64,000 nucleotides of DNA, taken from positions 129,001-193,000 of the forward strand of contig RCTD01000018.1 in assembly GCA_014898415.1 (NCBI GenBank), given 5' to 3'. The position numbers were made by a program, and so were the translations under genes. Below are positions 31,717 to 43,814 of this stretch, in pieces. Within the stretch, counting starts at the first letter, position 1; the number at the start of each line of letters is the position of its first letter. Below the pieces are notes generated by a model. It was not told the origin of the DNA. It did no database searches and saw nothing but the letters and a program-made list of their open reading frames with translations. This DNA comes from Stromatinia cepivora (taxonomy: Eukaryota > Ascomycota > Leotiomycetes > Helotiales > Sclerotiniaceae).

Positions 31717-33069
31717 GGGAAATTTCCTTACCGCCTTGAAACTGAGTGAAGAATTTGTATAGTGTTTTGAAGATATCTGGATTAATGGATTGAAAATAAA
31801 CACATTATATCTGATGCGCCATGAGGCTCTGTTTATTGTTACTTTCTATTGATGCTGTCTAACATCTATGATCTCTTCGCCTTCTCACATTTCCTACATT
31901 TTGTTTACATCAAATAAATCATGATTTAAACTAAGTGAGTTATAATTTTAATTAAATAAATCATGATTTAGACCAAATAAATTATAATTTAAACTAATTT
32001 AATTATGTTTAAATCAAATAAATCATGTTTAAAAGTAAATAATTCATATTTATGAGAACTTATCTAAGTCATAGGGCTAAATACATATAAATCATCAACT
32101 TAAGACTATTCTACTTATTATTTATCGTTATGATTTCATTAAGTTAAACCCATTAATAGATTATCATCTCGACAGTAATCACATCATCATACCGTTCTGT
32201 TTACCTAGACCACTTCTGTACAATTAGCTGAATTTAAATATCGTTCGGACCTACTCTTACACATGCAACTCCCAGCAGCGATCTTGATCAACATAACTTC
32301 TTTTTGATATTCAACACTGTGATGCAAGCACTCTATCATTCTGCTCTGTACTATCTCTATATGACCTCACTAGTACTCTCGCATACATCTCCTCTTCTTC
32401 TCATGCTATTTCACTCTTCCTGCTCTCATCTTCGCACTAACTACGGTCCGCCACCACGTTCCAAGCACATAGGTGCCATCTAAATGAAACTTAAGCTTCA
32501 AACATTCCGTGGAAGCAAATTCTCCGAATGTCCTTCTCTTCGCCCTTTCCCATATCTCTGTCTGTACAGTTCCATGGTTCAGTTCTCCCTTTCCCCCATG
32601 AAAGCGCTGCGACGCTTCTAGCGACCAATTCATACTCCTCAAGGAAGGTAACTTCTTCCAAAAGGAGTGGCCCTTCTACTTTCCACCAATAAATTTACTT
32701 CAACCCAATCAACTTCAATCCCAACCTCGTCATTCTCTCTTCTTTCTCCACCTCCTTGTTCTTCCTCTGTGGTATGCAAATCATCAAGAGACCCTTGTCT
32801 TCTCCTCGATCTTATCGCAGTCTGAACATCTGTAAATCTTGTCTCTTCAGTGCCGGACATATGCCCCATTGAAGCCCAAGCCATCTTCAATCTTTTCTAA
32901 ACGTCGAAATTCCTCTCTTGACATCAAGATCAAATGATGTGGTTGAGTGTTTGGAGTCTCTTCTATCATCTATATTTTCTCAAGCGGTATCCTGTATATG
33001 GGGACTTCCAATCGTAGCTCTTGTATGCGCTCCCTCCCGGTGCAACGGCCTCTACGGGAGGCGTGCGAA
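31717..33069. other. Intergenic; two uncertain minus-strand ORFs
   Basis: 31880-32130 is AT-rich, with a short tandem motif built on AATCATG(A)TTTAAA. Between 32406 and 32890 two minus-strand ORFs in different frames (84 and 79 codons; the second contains HLDGTYVLGTWWRTVV) look partly protein-like. They may be the broken N-terminal part of a gene, but nothing ties them to a family. Confidence 0.3.
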
Positions 33070-33313
33070 CTAGGTACGATAAGTGGATGATCTCTTTTGC
33101 GTTCTATATTTCTTGAATCTATGCTCATACTCATGCTCAACTTCTTCCTTTTACTTCTCTGCGGGCTTTTCGGGTCTTGAAGGTGGAAAGCGCCTCGGAT
33201 CTGGCCGTGCTGGCGGCACTGACGGAGTCATATATGAACGACCGACTTGTATAGTCCTATTGTTGTCTATGGAACCGCAAGCACTTGAGTTTCTTCTAGT
33301 GGTTGAGGTGTGA
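33070..33313 (-). pseudogene. Degenerate paralogue tail of the 30.6-31.7 kb gene
   Basis: The minus strand reads VGRSYMTPSVPPARPDP, then (after a TAA) EHEYEHRFKKYRTQKRSS, ending with a TAG at 33072-33070. It aligns with VGRP-stop-MAPPAPPVPES and EHPEHTYKRYRSQKRAS of the upstream gene. Upstream of 33313 the likely coding frame changes and is lost. The shared tail motif [YF]K[RK]YR[ST]QKR[AS]S is the most conserved part. Confidence 0.6.
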
Positions 33314-35238
33314 CTAGTTGAGTCTCTGATGGTTGTTCTTACGCAGAAAGACCATCAGCAGGAAAAAAGAAGACGAAGAATACAAGCAGCACACATACAA
33401 GAGATGTAGGCAACAGAAAAGAGTATCTCGCTTTCGCTCCTAAACCACACTCTCTTGATCACACGGATCACATCCGAATGCGATCGTATATAAGATTCGG
33501 CAGGTATACCATCGTAAGGTCACACGAGTCACCAACACAAAACCAAGAGCCTAACAAGGGCATGGCAGATGAAGAGACGAAGCTTTGAAGCTACTACCTT
33601 ATGCCACTTTTACACGTCAAGGCAGATCATAATTACCAGGAACCTAGCTGATGCTAACATTTCCGTCATTTAAGAGACACGATATTCCGACAACCATATC
33701 ACAGCTCGAAGTAGACCAAATAGACAAATGATTCTGCATTTTTACAGCACCTAGTACGGATGATAAGGACAAAAGTGTTAATGGTGGAGCGGAGATGGAT
33801 TTCCCAGGGAACAGGGGAGTTCATCTAGTGGTGGATGCTGGACTTTGTGATTCCTGGTGGTACACAACGGTTGCCTCGTTTGGAACATTAAGCCATTTCT
33901 GAATTTCTGAAGAAGAAGACAATAATATTTGATATGGATCCTATCCTTGAGAATGAATAACAATAAAACAGAGAACCGCACCCGAAATACAGAAACTTTC
34001 AGGGACTCAATTGAGAGTAAATTTGATGATATACGATAAAGCCCGAAAACGAAAGCAAGAACAAATCATCAGGAAAAAGATAATGGATAACAAGACGAGT
34101 TTTCCAAGTCAGAGTTGCGAAGGAGAAATCACAAACGCCTCTTAAAGGGGTGAGATGCGGGATATCTGGAATAACCTTTCTCGGAGGTAAGAAGTGAGAA
34201 CCCATTTGTGGTGGTATTGTAAGATCTTACTATATGAGGAACAGAGATGGAGCGGGTAATGCATCCGCAGGTAGTATGACCAAGGACCTAGAAACCAGCC
34301 AGTGAGGTGGGAATTTAGCAAGTGGAAGCTAATAAGCCGTTTAAATTTCCATAGTCATATGTAGATAAAAATGGAATGCAAATCCCTCTTTCTTTCTCCA
34401 ACTTTGGAGGTATCAATGAAAGTGTGGTATGCGCCAGCTCTCCTGAGAATGCTTACAGATTTAAAATGTACAGTGTAGTGTTGTGAACTTGTGATGATAG
34501 CAAAAGATGATTAGACACCGCATAACCAATATTCTATTTCCGAAGGACCTGAATTCTCATTGCCCTGAAGAATCTATTCCACCATTCACAGAATTTTCTC
34601 CTCACCCAACCCATTCTGCGAATAAGCATTCTCACATCACATTGTGGGATCATCGAAACGAGATCATTACGATCCTTTGAAAATGTTCTTGTCTCAGGGC
34701 CGTGGACATACTAAGCAATTACACGATGCACAACTTATACCGCTGAGAAAACCCATCAATATCTATCGCTCCTTCAAAAGCGTTTTGGCAATCTTACCAT
34801 GGCCAATCTTGTAAATGTGGTAAATGACAAAAATATAGGGAGTCGATGACCCCCCTCCCGTCCGTATGGAATACTTCGACGACGCTTCCTTCATACAAAA
34901 ATTAAAATAACTAGCTGCCTACCTACCGACTAAAAAGTGAAAGCCAACTAGATAGGTATCTAGGTATGAACGAAGCTACGCTAGCGAGAGTCAATACAAC
35001 ACCATATCATCCCTAACTCTTCAAGAGTTAGTTATCTTATCTTATCTTTTCTATGCAATCCATTCATCACGAGTAAAACTAGGGATGAAAAGAACATCTA
35101 TATCCATAATCAATTAGTTCCAGCTATTGGAGGTCACGTATTTCAAGATGATAAACCTTATAATAAGAAAGTAATGACTCGGAGATTATAATGGAATAAG
35201 CAAGTATGAAGTTATAATAATAAAAGTAGGATTATATA
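33314..35238. other. Intergenic, no gene seen
   Basis: Balanced to mildly AT-rich DNA with only short, non-coding-looking ORFs. A small hairpin, TAACTCTTCAAGAGTTA, occurs near 35012. No RNA gene or repeat family could be supported before the DNA transposon begins at 35239. Confidence 0.4.
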
Positions 35239-37089
35239 ACGTGGTTTATCACCGGGTCGCCAATATCACCGGGTCGCCACTTTTTATACTATTCAATTAC
35301 CTCAATTTCAACATGCGATATTTCAACGAATTATTATAGAAATATTATCAAAAGAAGCCTGAATCATCTTAGCTATTGAAGCTATTTGTAAATCTAAAAA
35401 TCTATTAATTATTAAAGCTGTAAAACTTTATATAATGCCTCGATTTATATTATACGATAAAATCAACAATCGAAGTAATCAAATAGAGATTCGAGTGAAT
35501 AATTATAAAATTATAGAATTAGAAGAAGAGGTGATTGTTCAATATATATTTGATATAAATTTAAAAGGATTTCCATTTAAATTAAAGAATATAGAAGATA
35601 TAATGAATTATATTTTTGAATTGAGGGGTGCGAAATGTATTGGGAAGTTTTGAGTGTATTGATTTGTAAAGCATCGAATTGAATTAAAGATATGTTTTAA
35701 TTGTGTTTATGATTTTCAAAGAGCTCTTTGCGAAAATCTTAAGTTTATTGAAGAGTGGTTTCGATTGGTTGCGAATATGCGAACGAAATACAGTATTTTG
35801 GACAGCGATTTCTACAATTTCGATGAAACAGATTTTATGATAGGGATTATATGTACAGCAATAGTTGTTATTAATGCTGAGAGATGTAATAGAAGTAAAT
35901 CAGTATAATCAGGTAATCGAGAATAAGCTATAGCAATAATATGCGGAAATGGAGAAGGTGAAATTATTTTTTCATTTTTAGTAGTTCAAGGATAAGTTCA
36001 TTTTTCCAATTGGTATATCGAAACGAATTTTTTTGTGGAATAGGCTATTAAATCTATATCTAATGGGTGGATAAACAATGAAATAGGTTTAGAATGGTTG
36101 AAACATTTCGATAAGTATATTAAGAATCGAAGAAAGAACAAATATCGAATGTTGGTGTTAGATGGATATGAAAGTTATGAATCAATAGCTTTTCAAGTAT
36201 ATTGTAAAAAGAACAATATTATATATTTATGTTTATCATCGTATTCAAATCATTTAATTCAATTACTTGATGTTGGCTGTTTTGGTAATCTGAAACGTTT
36301 ATATGATAATCAAATTAATGGATTTATCAAAGTATATATCAAGTATATTTCGAAAATTGAATTCTTTATAGCTTTTAAAGCTGTATACAAAAAATCAATC
36401 ATTTCTTAGAATATGAAAGCAGGGTTTCGAGGAACAGATTTAATTCTATTTAATCCTGAAACTGTATTCTCGAAATTAGATATTCGAATTCGCACACCTA
36501 CCCCCCCCTTTTTCGATCTAGATCAATGGATCTCTCAAACCCCTTACAATCCAACAAAAGCTTTTTCTCAATCAATATTAATTAAATCTCGAATAATTTG
36601 TTATCAATCAAGCTCCTCTACATTTATATTCGAAACTGTATTAATTCTAATTAAAGGTACAAAAAGATTAATTTATAAAAATACACTTTTAAATATAAAG
36701 AATCGTACACTTTGGATAGCAAATAAAGTATTAAGCAAATATCGATATACGAAAAAAACTCAATTACGTTAAAAAGAAATGCTCATTGGATAAAAGGTTT
36801 TTGATATATTATCTTAACAAAAGATTGATATTTAGATTCAACATAATGAGTATCAAAAAGGGGGGAATTCTAATAGAAAAGCATCTTTTAATCGATACTA
36901 TAGTAAATACGGAAAGATAGGATATAATACAAGAACTTGTCAAAACAATATAATAGATCCTAGATTGTTAGATTCTTAATAGTTTTAATCAATTGATTCA
37001 ATTGTTATTGAATAATATAGATTTAAAGTAGTTGAATAGTATAAAAAGTGGCGATCCGGTGATATTGGCGACCCGGTGATAAACCACGT
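35239..37089 (+). mobile_element. Fot1/pogo-type DNA transposon, 1851 bp, TA target duplication
   Basis: The ends are inverted repeats of about 60 bp starting ACGTGGTTTATCACCGGGTC, with TA on both outer sides (35237-35238 and 37090-37091). Each inverted repeat has an internal direct duplication of about 17 bp around ATCACCGGGTCGCC. The single gene inside is a decayed Fot1-like transposase. The inverted ends are almost identical apart from a CGATCCGG variant at about 37050. Confidence 0.9.
35312..36772 (+). pseudogene. Fot1-like DDE transposase, RIP-damaged
   Basis: The frame can be followed but has several stop codons. A psq/CENP-B-type helix-turn-helix lies at about 35340-35480 (NNRSNQIEIRVNNYK with the following ELEEEVIVQYI). 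A second DNA-binding segment runs to about 35700. The DDE core comes next: first Asp in the NFDETDFM-like stretch (about 35817), second Asp in LVLDGYESYES (about 36147) and third Asp in LLDVGCFGNLKRLYDNQ (about 36268). The tail includes KAGFRGTDLILFNPETV. Substitutions relative to the expected family residues are those of G-to-A and C-to-T change. It cannot be active. The 3' part (36413-36772) stays open for 119 codons. Confidence 0.85.
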
Positions 37090-37510
37090 TAGTGATATTA
37101 TATTATATACAATTAATAATATTGAATAATATTAGATACAGATTCTTAATCTTTAATTTTGAAGGTATAATTTTATTATATATTCTTTTCGAATTTTTTT
37201 ATATATCAATATTTCATTTTCATTTGTCGATTTGAATAAAGATTTATTATTCTAATTATCTTGATTAGTATTATAAAGATTCTTTATTTGAATACCTCTG
37301 TATCAACGATTTCGATTATAATACAAATAATACTATAGAATCGTAACTCGAATAGTACTATATAATTGTAGTACAAATAGTATTATATAAAATATAAATT
37401 TAAATATAATATTTGAAGATTTTTAATGATTTATGAATATTATATTATTTAAAAAGATATTAATTATTTAAAAAGTTTTTATTATAAAAACAATATTCTT
37501 TTTATTGTTA
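37090..37510. other. AT-rich spacer
   Basis: Very AT-rich sequence with repeated TACAAATAGTA/ATAGTACTATA words between the Fot1-like element and repeat R. No gene or element edge could be fixed. Confidence 0.4.
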
Positions 37511-37802
37511 TTATTAAATAATAAATAACTGTTATTAATCACTTCACAATATAAAGACCTATATATATAGAATATACTCATTCCGAATAATAAGAATAAT
37601 ATAATCAATACGATCAATTAGGCCGATTAGATCAAATTGGTCAATTTGGTCGATTTGGTCAAGTTGGTAAATTAAATCAACCAAATTGACCTAATCAACC
37701 AAATCGACCTAATCATTTAATATACGAATACGAATTCGAACTCTACGAATTCACTAGTATATACGAAACCATCGAATTCATAGGTATTCGAATAAAGAAA
37801 TC
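37511..37802 (+). repeat. Dispersed repeat R, copy 2 (uninterrupted site)
   Basis: This is the counterpart of 13424-13871 without the 69 bp insertion: GAATTCACTAGTATATACG is continuous at about 37747. Its centre (37618-37712) is a degenerate array of TTGGTCAA-like words followed by their complement, so it forms an imperfect hairpin. It is less AT-rich than copy 1. Confidence 0.65.
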
Positions 37803-37942
37803 CAAATTAGTCGAATACCAGGACCATTCGAAAAGAACCCCCACCATACTAATCAAGATAATTGGAATGATGAACCTTTATTCAAATTGACGAATAAGAA
37901 TAAAGCATTGATATATGAAAGAATTCGGAAGAGGCATAAGTC
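37803..37942. other. Unassigned spacer before foldback element 2
   Basis: A short, moderately AT-rich segment containing AAGAACCCCCACC and AAGAGGCATAAG. No feature is supported. Confidence 0.3.
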
Positions 37943-38164
37943 TAGTACCCTACTTATGGACCACCCCCTAATATGGACCACCTTTTACACCAAAAATCGT
38001 GATTTTCAGCTATTAATAACTTTACAACCAATCAATGGAATTTAATGAAATTTGAATCATAGATTTATTATATATTTATAAGTCAATTCTAAAAATTTCA
38101 GATTTTTCGCGATTTTATTGGTTGAGATTTGAATGGTTGAAATTACGATTTTCCATTTGTATAG
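37943..38164. mobile_element. Foldback element 2, left arm (part 1)
   Basis: It starts near GTCTAGTACCCTACTTATGG and matches foldback element 1. The GGACCACC...GGACCACC doublet corresponds to GGGCCACC...GGGCCAC, and TCTAAAAATTT(C)AGATTTTTCG is shared. It stops at TATAG, the target duplication of element B, and resumes at 45458. It is less RIP-mutated than copy 1. Confidence 0.7.
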
Positions 38165-38329
38165 TGTGATACAACGGCCGAATAACTTGAGTATCTTTTA
38201 GAATTAAAAGCTATAAATCGAAAGGTAGAATTATATGATTATATATATATAGGCCGAAAGCTCACTTAGTCTATTTAGGGAATGCTATATTCCGATTAAA
38301 ACTCGAATCGATTATATTATATATATATA
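38165..38329 (-). repeat. Element B left LTR, part 1 (part 2 is 43815-43819)
   Basis: 165 bp here plus 5 bp after copia-1 align without gaps to the 170 bp right LTR. In the last 25 bp every mismatch is a transition: CACGTTGTACG in the right LTR reads TATATTATATA here. This copy has lost nearly all its CpG and CpA sites. Confidence 0.85.
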
Positions 38330-38495
38330 TGTTAACTTTTGGTGCAGGAAGTAGTAGTATTGTTGACTATGTAGGTTGAACTAAGGATATATAATTCTAG
38401 TAGGAGTAGAATTAAGGTTATCCCCAAATATGATCTGTACACCATTATGGTCTTGTGACCTCAATTCTAATCCTATGATGGCCTCATTTCCAACA
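38330..38495 (-). repeat. Copia-1 3' LTR
   Basis: 166 bp. On the minus strand it runs from TGTTGGAAATGAGG to GTTAACA. It directly follows the purine tract AATGGGGGAG on that strand. It differs from the 5' LTR by a few transitions only. Confidence 0.9.
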
Positions 38496-38528
38496 CTCCC
38501 CCATTGAGGATATCCTATTCGATCCTCT

Positions 38529-41500
38529 TAAACTACTAATCCTAACATTTTCTTGAACCTTTCGAAAGCAATCCTTACACAAGACTTCATCATTCCATCG
38601 ACAACCATATCGCATATATTGATATAATTAGTAGCGATTTTCTCCTTTTCTATCAAATCCCTGATGAAATGATAACTAATATCTATATATTTGGATCGTT
38701 CATACAAACATAAATTCTTAATTAAAGCTAAAGCATCTTAATTGTCACCAAACATCTGAACCGTATCTCCGTTCTTTCCAATATAACTTGATCTGAATAG
38801 GTCTTTGAATATTTGTGCAACCCATCTCCCTTGTTTGGTGAACATTACTATCGCAATATATTCTAATTCCGCACTAAAGATAACCACAAACACTTATTTC
38901 TTATTAACCCACGATATAAAGCCTCCATAGAATATCACAACTCCCCCTGAAACACTTTTCCGATCATATTTGTTACTAGCCCAATCTGTATCTGTATATA
39001 CCTTTATTGTATTATCAAGCATATTATATTCTTTACAGATATCAGATTGTACTCCTTTTGGCCCGAACCATAACTTCTGTTTGATTGTTGATCGTAGATA
39101 TCGCATCAGATTCTTCAAAGCTATAGTATAATATTTTACTGGTTTTACTATAAATTGTGAAAGTCTTCCAATTGAGAACACTATATCTAATCGAGTATAT
39201 ACCATTGAATGAATCACATTTCTTATTCGTTGTTGATATTCATTCACATCTACTAGTTCATCGTCATCGATTGCTGGCCGAAGATAGGTATAATCCACTA
39301 TTGGCAATTTCTTAACTTGATATTGTTTATATATAATACCATATTTGATTAATATAACATCGAGATATTCTTCTTGATTCATAATTAATATATACACTTT
39401 TCTATCGCGAATAATTCTAACACCTAGAATCTTACTAATCTCCCCTAAATTCTTAGTATTAAAACAAACCGATAGCTTTTCATCGAATTAAATGATTTGT
39501 AATAATATATGCAATGCAATAACGATATCGTCGATATATATTAGTAATATTATATTACGGTCTTTGGATATATATAGATATAGGTCTACCAAACTTTGTA
39601 CAAAATCTATATCTAAAAACTCTTTCTTTAATAATAAACTCCAGTCTCTTCCAGCTTGTTTCAATCTATATAAGCTTTGTAGAGCTTGTAGTATATATCT
39701 TTTTTTGATTTTGATACCTTGAGGTGGTTCGAAGTAGATCTCTTTCTTCAAATGCGATTCGGTAAAGGCGTTTTTGATATCGAAATATAAGCATTCCAAA
39801 TTTTCCTTTGCAATAATAACTAAGAATAGTTTGAGTGTATTTAGCCTCATTGTTGATGCAAACGTTTCGTTGTAATCCTTTCCTAATATCTGATTGAACC
39901 CTCGAATTACTAATCTTGCTTTGAATCGTTCTACTTTGTTATCCTTGGTCTTAACTATAAATACCCATTTCGTCGAAACCAGATTACTTCCTTTAGGAAG
40001 TATATATTCTTCCCAAGTATCATTTTGAATCAAGGATATGATTTCCTTTTGGATGGCTTCCTTCCATTTTTCAGAGTGTTCTCGATCCGATATTGCTTCC
40101 TTATAAGTTCTTGGTATTTTGATTTCTAGAACTTCTTTGGCCGGATATGCTACACCTTCTATATTGTCTGTATCTATCAACGAAATCATGAAATCTGAAA
40201 CAATCTTGTCTTTGATATAAGGGTCCATTTTATAAATAATTGGGATTGTAATCATAGTGTGTTCTACACTTTTTTGAGTTTTGGTTTGTATAGATATCGC
40301 AATCAATATCTTTATAATCTTACTTTCCCGTTCTTTTTCAGGATCTTGTTCTATATCTTTTTTCTGTTTTCGTATTAGATACCTTGGGGATTCATCTTCA
40401 AGATCCATTTCATCCTTTTACTCGATCTCAAATGATTGTAGATTTATTTCGTTTTTTGATCCTACTGAAATAAGCTTATCAGCAAAATTTAAGACGATCT
40501 TAAATTTTGCTCCTGGTATAGATTCAGGGTTTGCAGAAGTTGACTTTTAGGCTGGACCCTCTGAAATGATGGATTCGATATCTAAAGTATTCTTGGAAAA
40601 AGATTCTTGATTTGTTTTCTGGATATTGCTATCTTCATCTTCATCGTATATTAGTATTGATGTATCTAATTTACCTAATCTCAATTCGACAATTGGGGTG
40701 CTTGGTATAATTACTAAACTCGGTATAATATCTGTTGAAGAGAACGCTTGAAACGAAGATGATACAGGTATCGCATTTAGTGTTGAGAATGGAGAAGGTG
40801 CTTTGTTTGTTGTTGGTCTACCATAAGGTTTTCGATCTGATTTTACATTTTTTGTTTCTTGTGGGCTTGATTCACAATTTCTTAATTTAAGATCCAAATC
40901 TCCTCCTTGATAAGATTCATCTATGATTACTCTATTTGATCGAAATATATAATCTAATTCTGGAGAATACACTTTGATATATTTGTTTGTAACTTTTGAG
41001 TATTTTAGGAATACATTGACTCTCAAAGTATCCCGCAATTTGTTATGTCTTTACCCTTTCGGAATAATCTTGGGATTGATATAAGCGTAATATTTGCTCC
41101 CCCAGACTTTGCATATCTTTATATCTGGTATTGTATCTATAAAAGTTTCTATAAAGGATCGATCTATTTCGTTTATATCAGGATTAATACTAGTATGATT
41201 CTTGATATAAGTATTGTGCTTTATAATTTCATCCCAAAATTCTAATAGTAATCCAATTTCTTTTAGCATTGCTTTCATATCTGCCTTTACAATCCTTATA
41301 TTCCGTTTTGCAGGTCCGTTTTAATATAAAAAGGAAATTGTTGTAACTTCGGATTATATATCTGATAATCATTTACGAATAGTTTGTAGGAGTTCTGGTG
41401 TGTTATCAATCCTGACTGCAATGATCTTTTCTCCAGTAGCTAATTCCATTTCCTTTTTCCAAGTTTTCAATGTTTGAATTGTATCGTCTTTTTGTTTAAA

Positions 41501-43243
41501 TAATATAATCCAATTTACTTTTGTACAACTGTCAATAATCAATATGAAATAACAATTCCCTCGAATCGATTTTGGGAATGATTTTGCAATATCGAAATAT
41601 ATAAATTCGAGTCTCTTTGATTTGTATAGACTCAATTGCTTTGGAATACGATTGATCATCTTGGTGAATATACATACTTTGCAGATATCTAATTCAGTTG
41701 GGACCTTTATCGGCTTGATTATATTGGATACCTTGTATAAATTCTTGATCTTATCTAAACCTAGATAGTTGAATCTTCGATATTATAACAGATATCTCTC
41801 TTTCTCCTTAAATATTAATTCGTTATCGATACCTTTGATACCATCGATTATCTCTGAAAAGAAGCCTTTTTCCTGATCATTTTGATATACACTAGAACAA
41901 AGAGCTATATCCTCATATCCTTTGGTCATATATAAAACCACATACATTCTATCTTATATTCTAACACGGATGACTTTCTTATTATCCTTCTTGAAATACA
42001 TATAATAAAAGTTGAATTCCCCTTGCAACCCTGTTTCGCAGATCCTCTTTCCTAACAGCAAGTTTATTTCTAGCTCTGGTACATATAATACATTTGAAAG
42101 TAGCATCTTAGAACCATCTTCGCATACCATATCCACTAAACCCCAATAACGACAATACATCACTCCTCCATTAATCTTTATCCTTTGTTTAGCAATAAAT
42201 TCTATTGATCTGAATAATGAAGATTAATCAGATATATATAAAGAAACACCTGTATCGGCATACCATTTGTTAAGGAAAGCCTTACTAATAATTTCCTTTA
42301 TCAAATTACAATCTTCCTTTATTATATCTTTAGTATCGGAATCTGATTCAGAGATATTATTAGCAAAATATACTTGATCTTTCTTGTTGAAGTAAACCTT
42401 CTTCAGATTCAATGATCCTTTTCTTTTTTGATAATGAAAATAACTATAAAGGAATTTGCTGGCTTGTACTAAATGCGGATAGTTTCGTATATAATGATCT
42501 TCCCTTTGACACAGATCGCAAGCATTGTTTGGGGTCTCGAAATCTGATTCTTGACATCGAAAAACGTACCTAGATCCTTTCACAATTTGCGCTAACTCTG
42601 ATCCATCCTTAAGATGAAGTTCTTTAACCTGTAAATACTTGATTTTATCGTTGATATTAAAACTAATTTGGATATCCAATATATCCATTACTCCTTGATA
42701 ATCGATTGGAAGATTACATATTAAAATCAAGAACAGGGTAGTATTTTGATATGCTGACCGACAGCTTTCATCTACAACTCCTAATTTCCTTCTGTACTCT
42801 TTCAGTTTATCCCAAGTTTCGATAATGATCATATCGGAATGAGTATTGGGTTGGAATTTGAAGTTCTGAATCATCGTCATATACATATTGGCTATAATTG
42901 CACTAACTCTGGTATATTTTGATTTAAGATATCTTTAGAGTGTATATACTGTTGAATATTTATCGATAAAGGCTTCATCGTTATCATTGAATATTATGCA
43001 AATATACAATAACACATTCGCTTCGTCCTTTAAGTATTCCGATTTCAATTCGATATTGTAATATACACGACCATTGATCTCGTAGGCAGATACTATATTG
43101 GGTCCTGCAATCTGCGTATATTCGTCTAATGTTTAATCAATTATATAAAACCATCCTTTCCCTCTCAATTGTATCTTCATTTGTCTGAACCATCGCTTAT
43201 AGTTATTTTGATCGAACTTCGAAGAGTTGTTTGATTCCGACAT
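38529..43243 (-). pseudogene. Copia-1 gag-pol polyprotein, broken by stops
   Basis: It starts at the ATG at 43243 (MSESNNSSKFDQNNY) and reads as one polyprotein with scattered stops. Gag is at 43243-42400, with a zinc knuckle at about 42490-42530 (CDLCQREDHYIRNY, last Cys replaced by Tyr). A pre-integrase part follows at 42163-41954 (NVLYVPELEINLLLG). The integrase core is at 41659-41369 and beyond (IIDSCTKVNW, VRIDNTPEL). Reverse transcriptase is at 40408-39488, with KWVFIVKTKDN, FDIKNAFTES and the YIDD motif. RNase H is at 39397 to about 38540, with KVYTDTDWA and, after a stop, the SAELEYIA-like stretch. The order IN-RT-RH identifies Ty1/copia. The lesions are mostly stop codons and Cys-to-Tyr changes. 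It is not functional. Confidence 0.9.
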
Positions 43244-43625
43244 TGTAAAGGTTTCTTACTGTTTAATGGATATCGAAGATAATCTTCAGATTTTTAAGAT
43301 AATCTTAAAAAAGAATGTACAGCAAATAAATTCAAAATAATAAAGAAATATAAAAATAAAACAATAAAAGAATTCGTAAAATCATATTGTAATGTATTTT
43401 CTTGTAACTATACGAACTTGCTCTTCGCCTCTGCTATAATTCTGTATCGGCACTGTGCAGACTATTCTCCGCTTTGACCTATAATGTTGTAAATTATAAG
43501 CTGTGTTGTCGTATTTCAACTCTGCCTCGGTGGCACTATATGAAAACTCTGATTTTCACTTTGTTCTACCCCTATTAGCTATACTAATCCTTTCTCGATT
43601 TGCTTTGCTTTCTAGTCACTATTAT

Positions 43626-43643
43626 ACAACCGGGCTCATAACC
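43626..43643 (-). promoter_or_regulatory. Copia-1 primer binding site, matching the initiator tRNA anticodon arm
   Basis: Directly inside the 5' LTR the plus strand reads ACAACCGGGCTCATAACC. CGGGCTCATAACC is the anticodon stem-loop of initiator tRNA-Met, with CAT at its centre. Drosophila copia and yeast Ty5 prime from this internal region of a cut tRNA rather than from the 3' end. The same site, slightly mutated, follows the copia-2 LTR at 49413-49431. Confidence 0.75.
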
Positions 43644-43809
43644 TGTTAACTTTTGGTACAGAAAGTAATAGTATTGTTGACTATGTAGATTGAACTAAGG
43701 ATGTATAATTCTAGTAGGAGTAGAATTGAGGTTATCCCCAAATATGGTCTGTGCACCATTGTGGTCTTGTGACCTCAATTCTAATCCTATGATGGCCTCA
43801 TTTCCAACA
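43644..43809 (-). repeat. Copia-1 5' LTR
   Basis: 166 bp, the partner of 38330-38495. It starts TGTTAACTTTTGGTAC on the plus strand and ends TTTCCAACA. Confidence 0.9.
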
Positions 43810-43814
43810 ATATA

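Larger units (their letters stand above)
38330..43809 (-). mobile_element. Copia-1: complete Ty1/copia retrotransposon, 5480 bp, TSD ATATA
   Basis: Two 166 bp LTRs (TGTTAAC...CCAACA on the plus strand) bound it, and ATATA is duplicated at 38325-38329 and 43810-43814. On the minus strand the order is 5' LTR, primer site, gag, integrase, reverse transcriptase, RNase H, polypurine tract (38496-38507) and 3' LTR, the copia order. The insertion lies inside the left LTR of element B. Confidence 0.93.
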
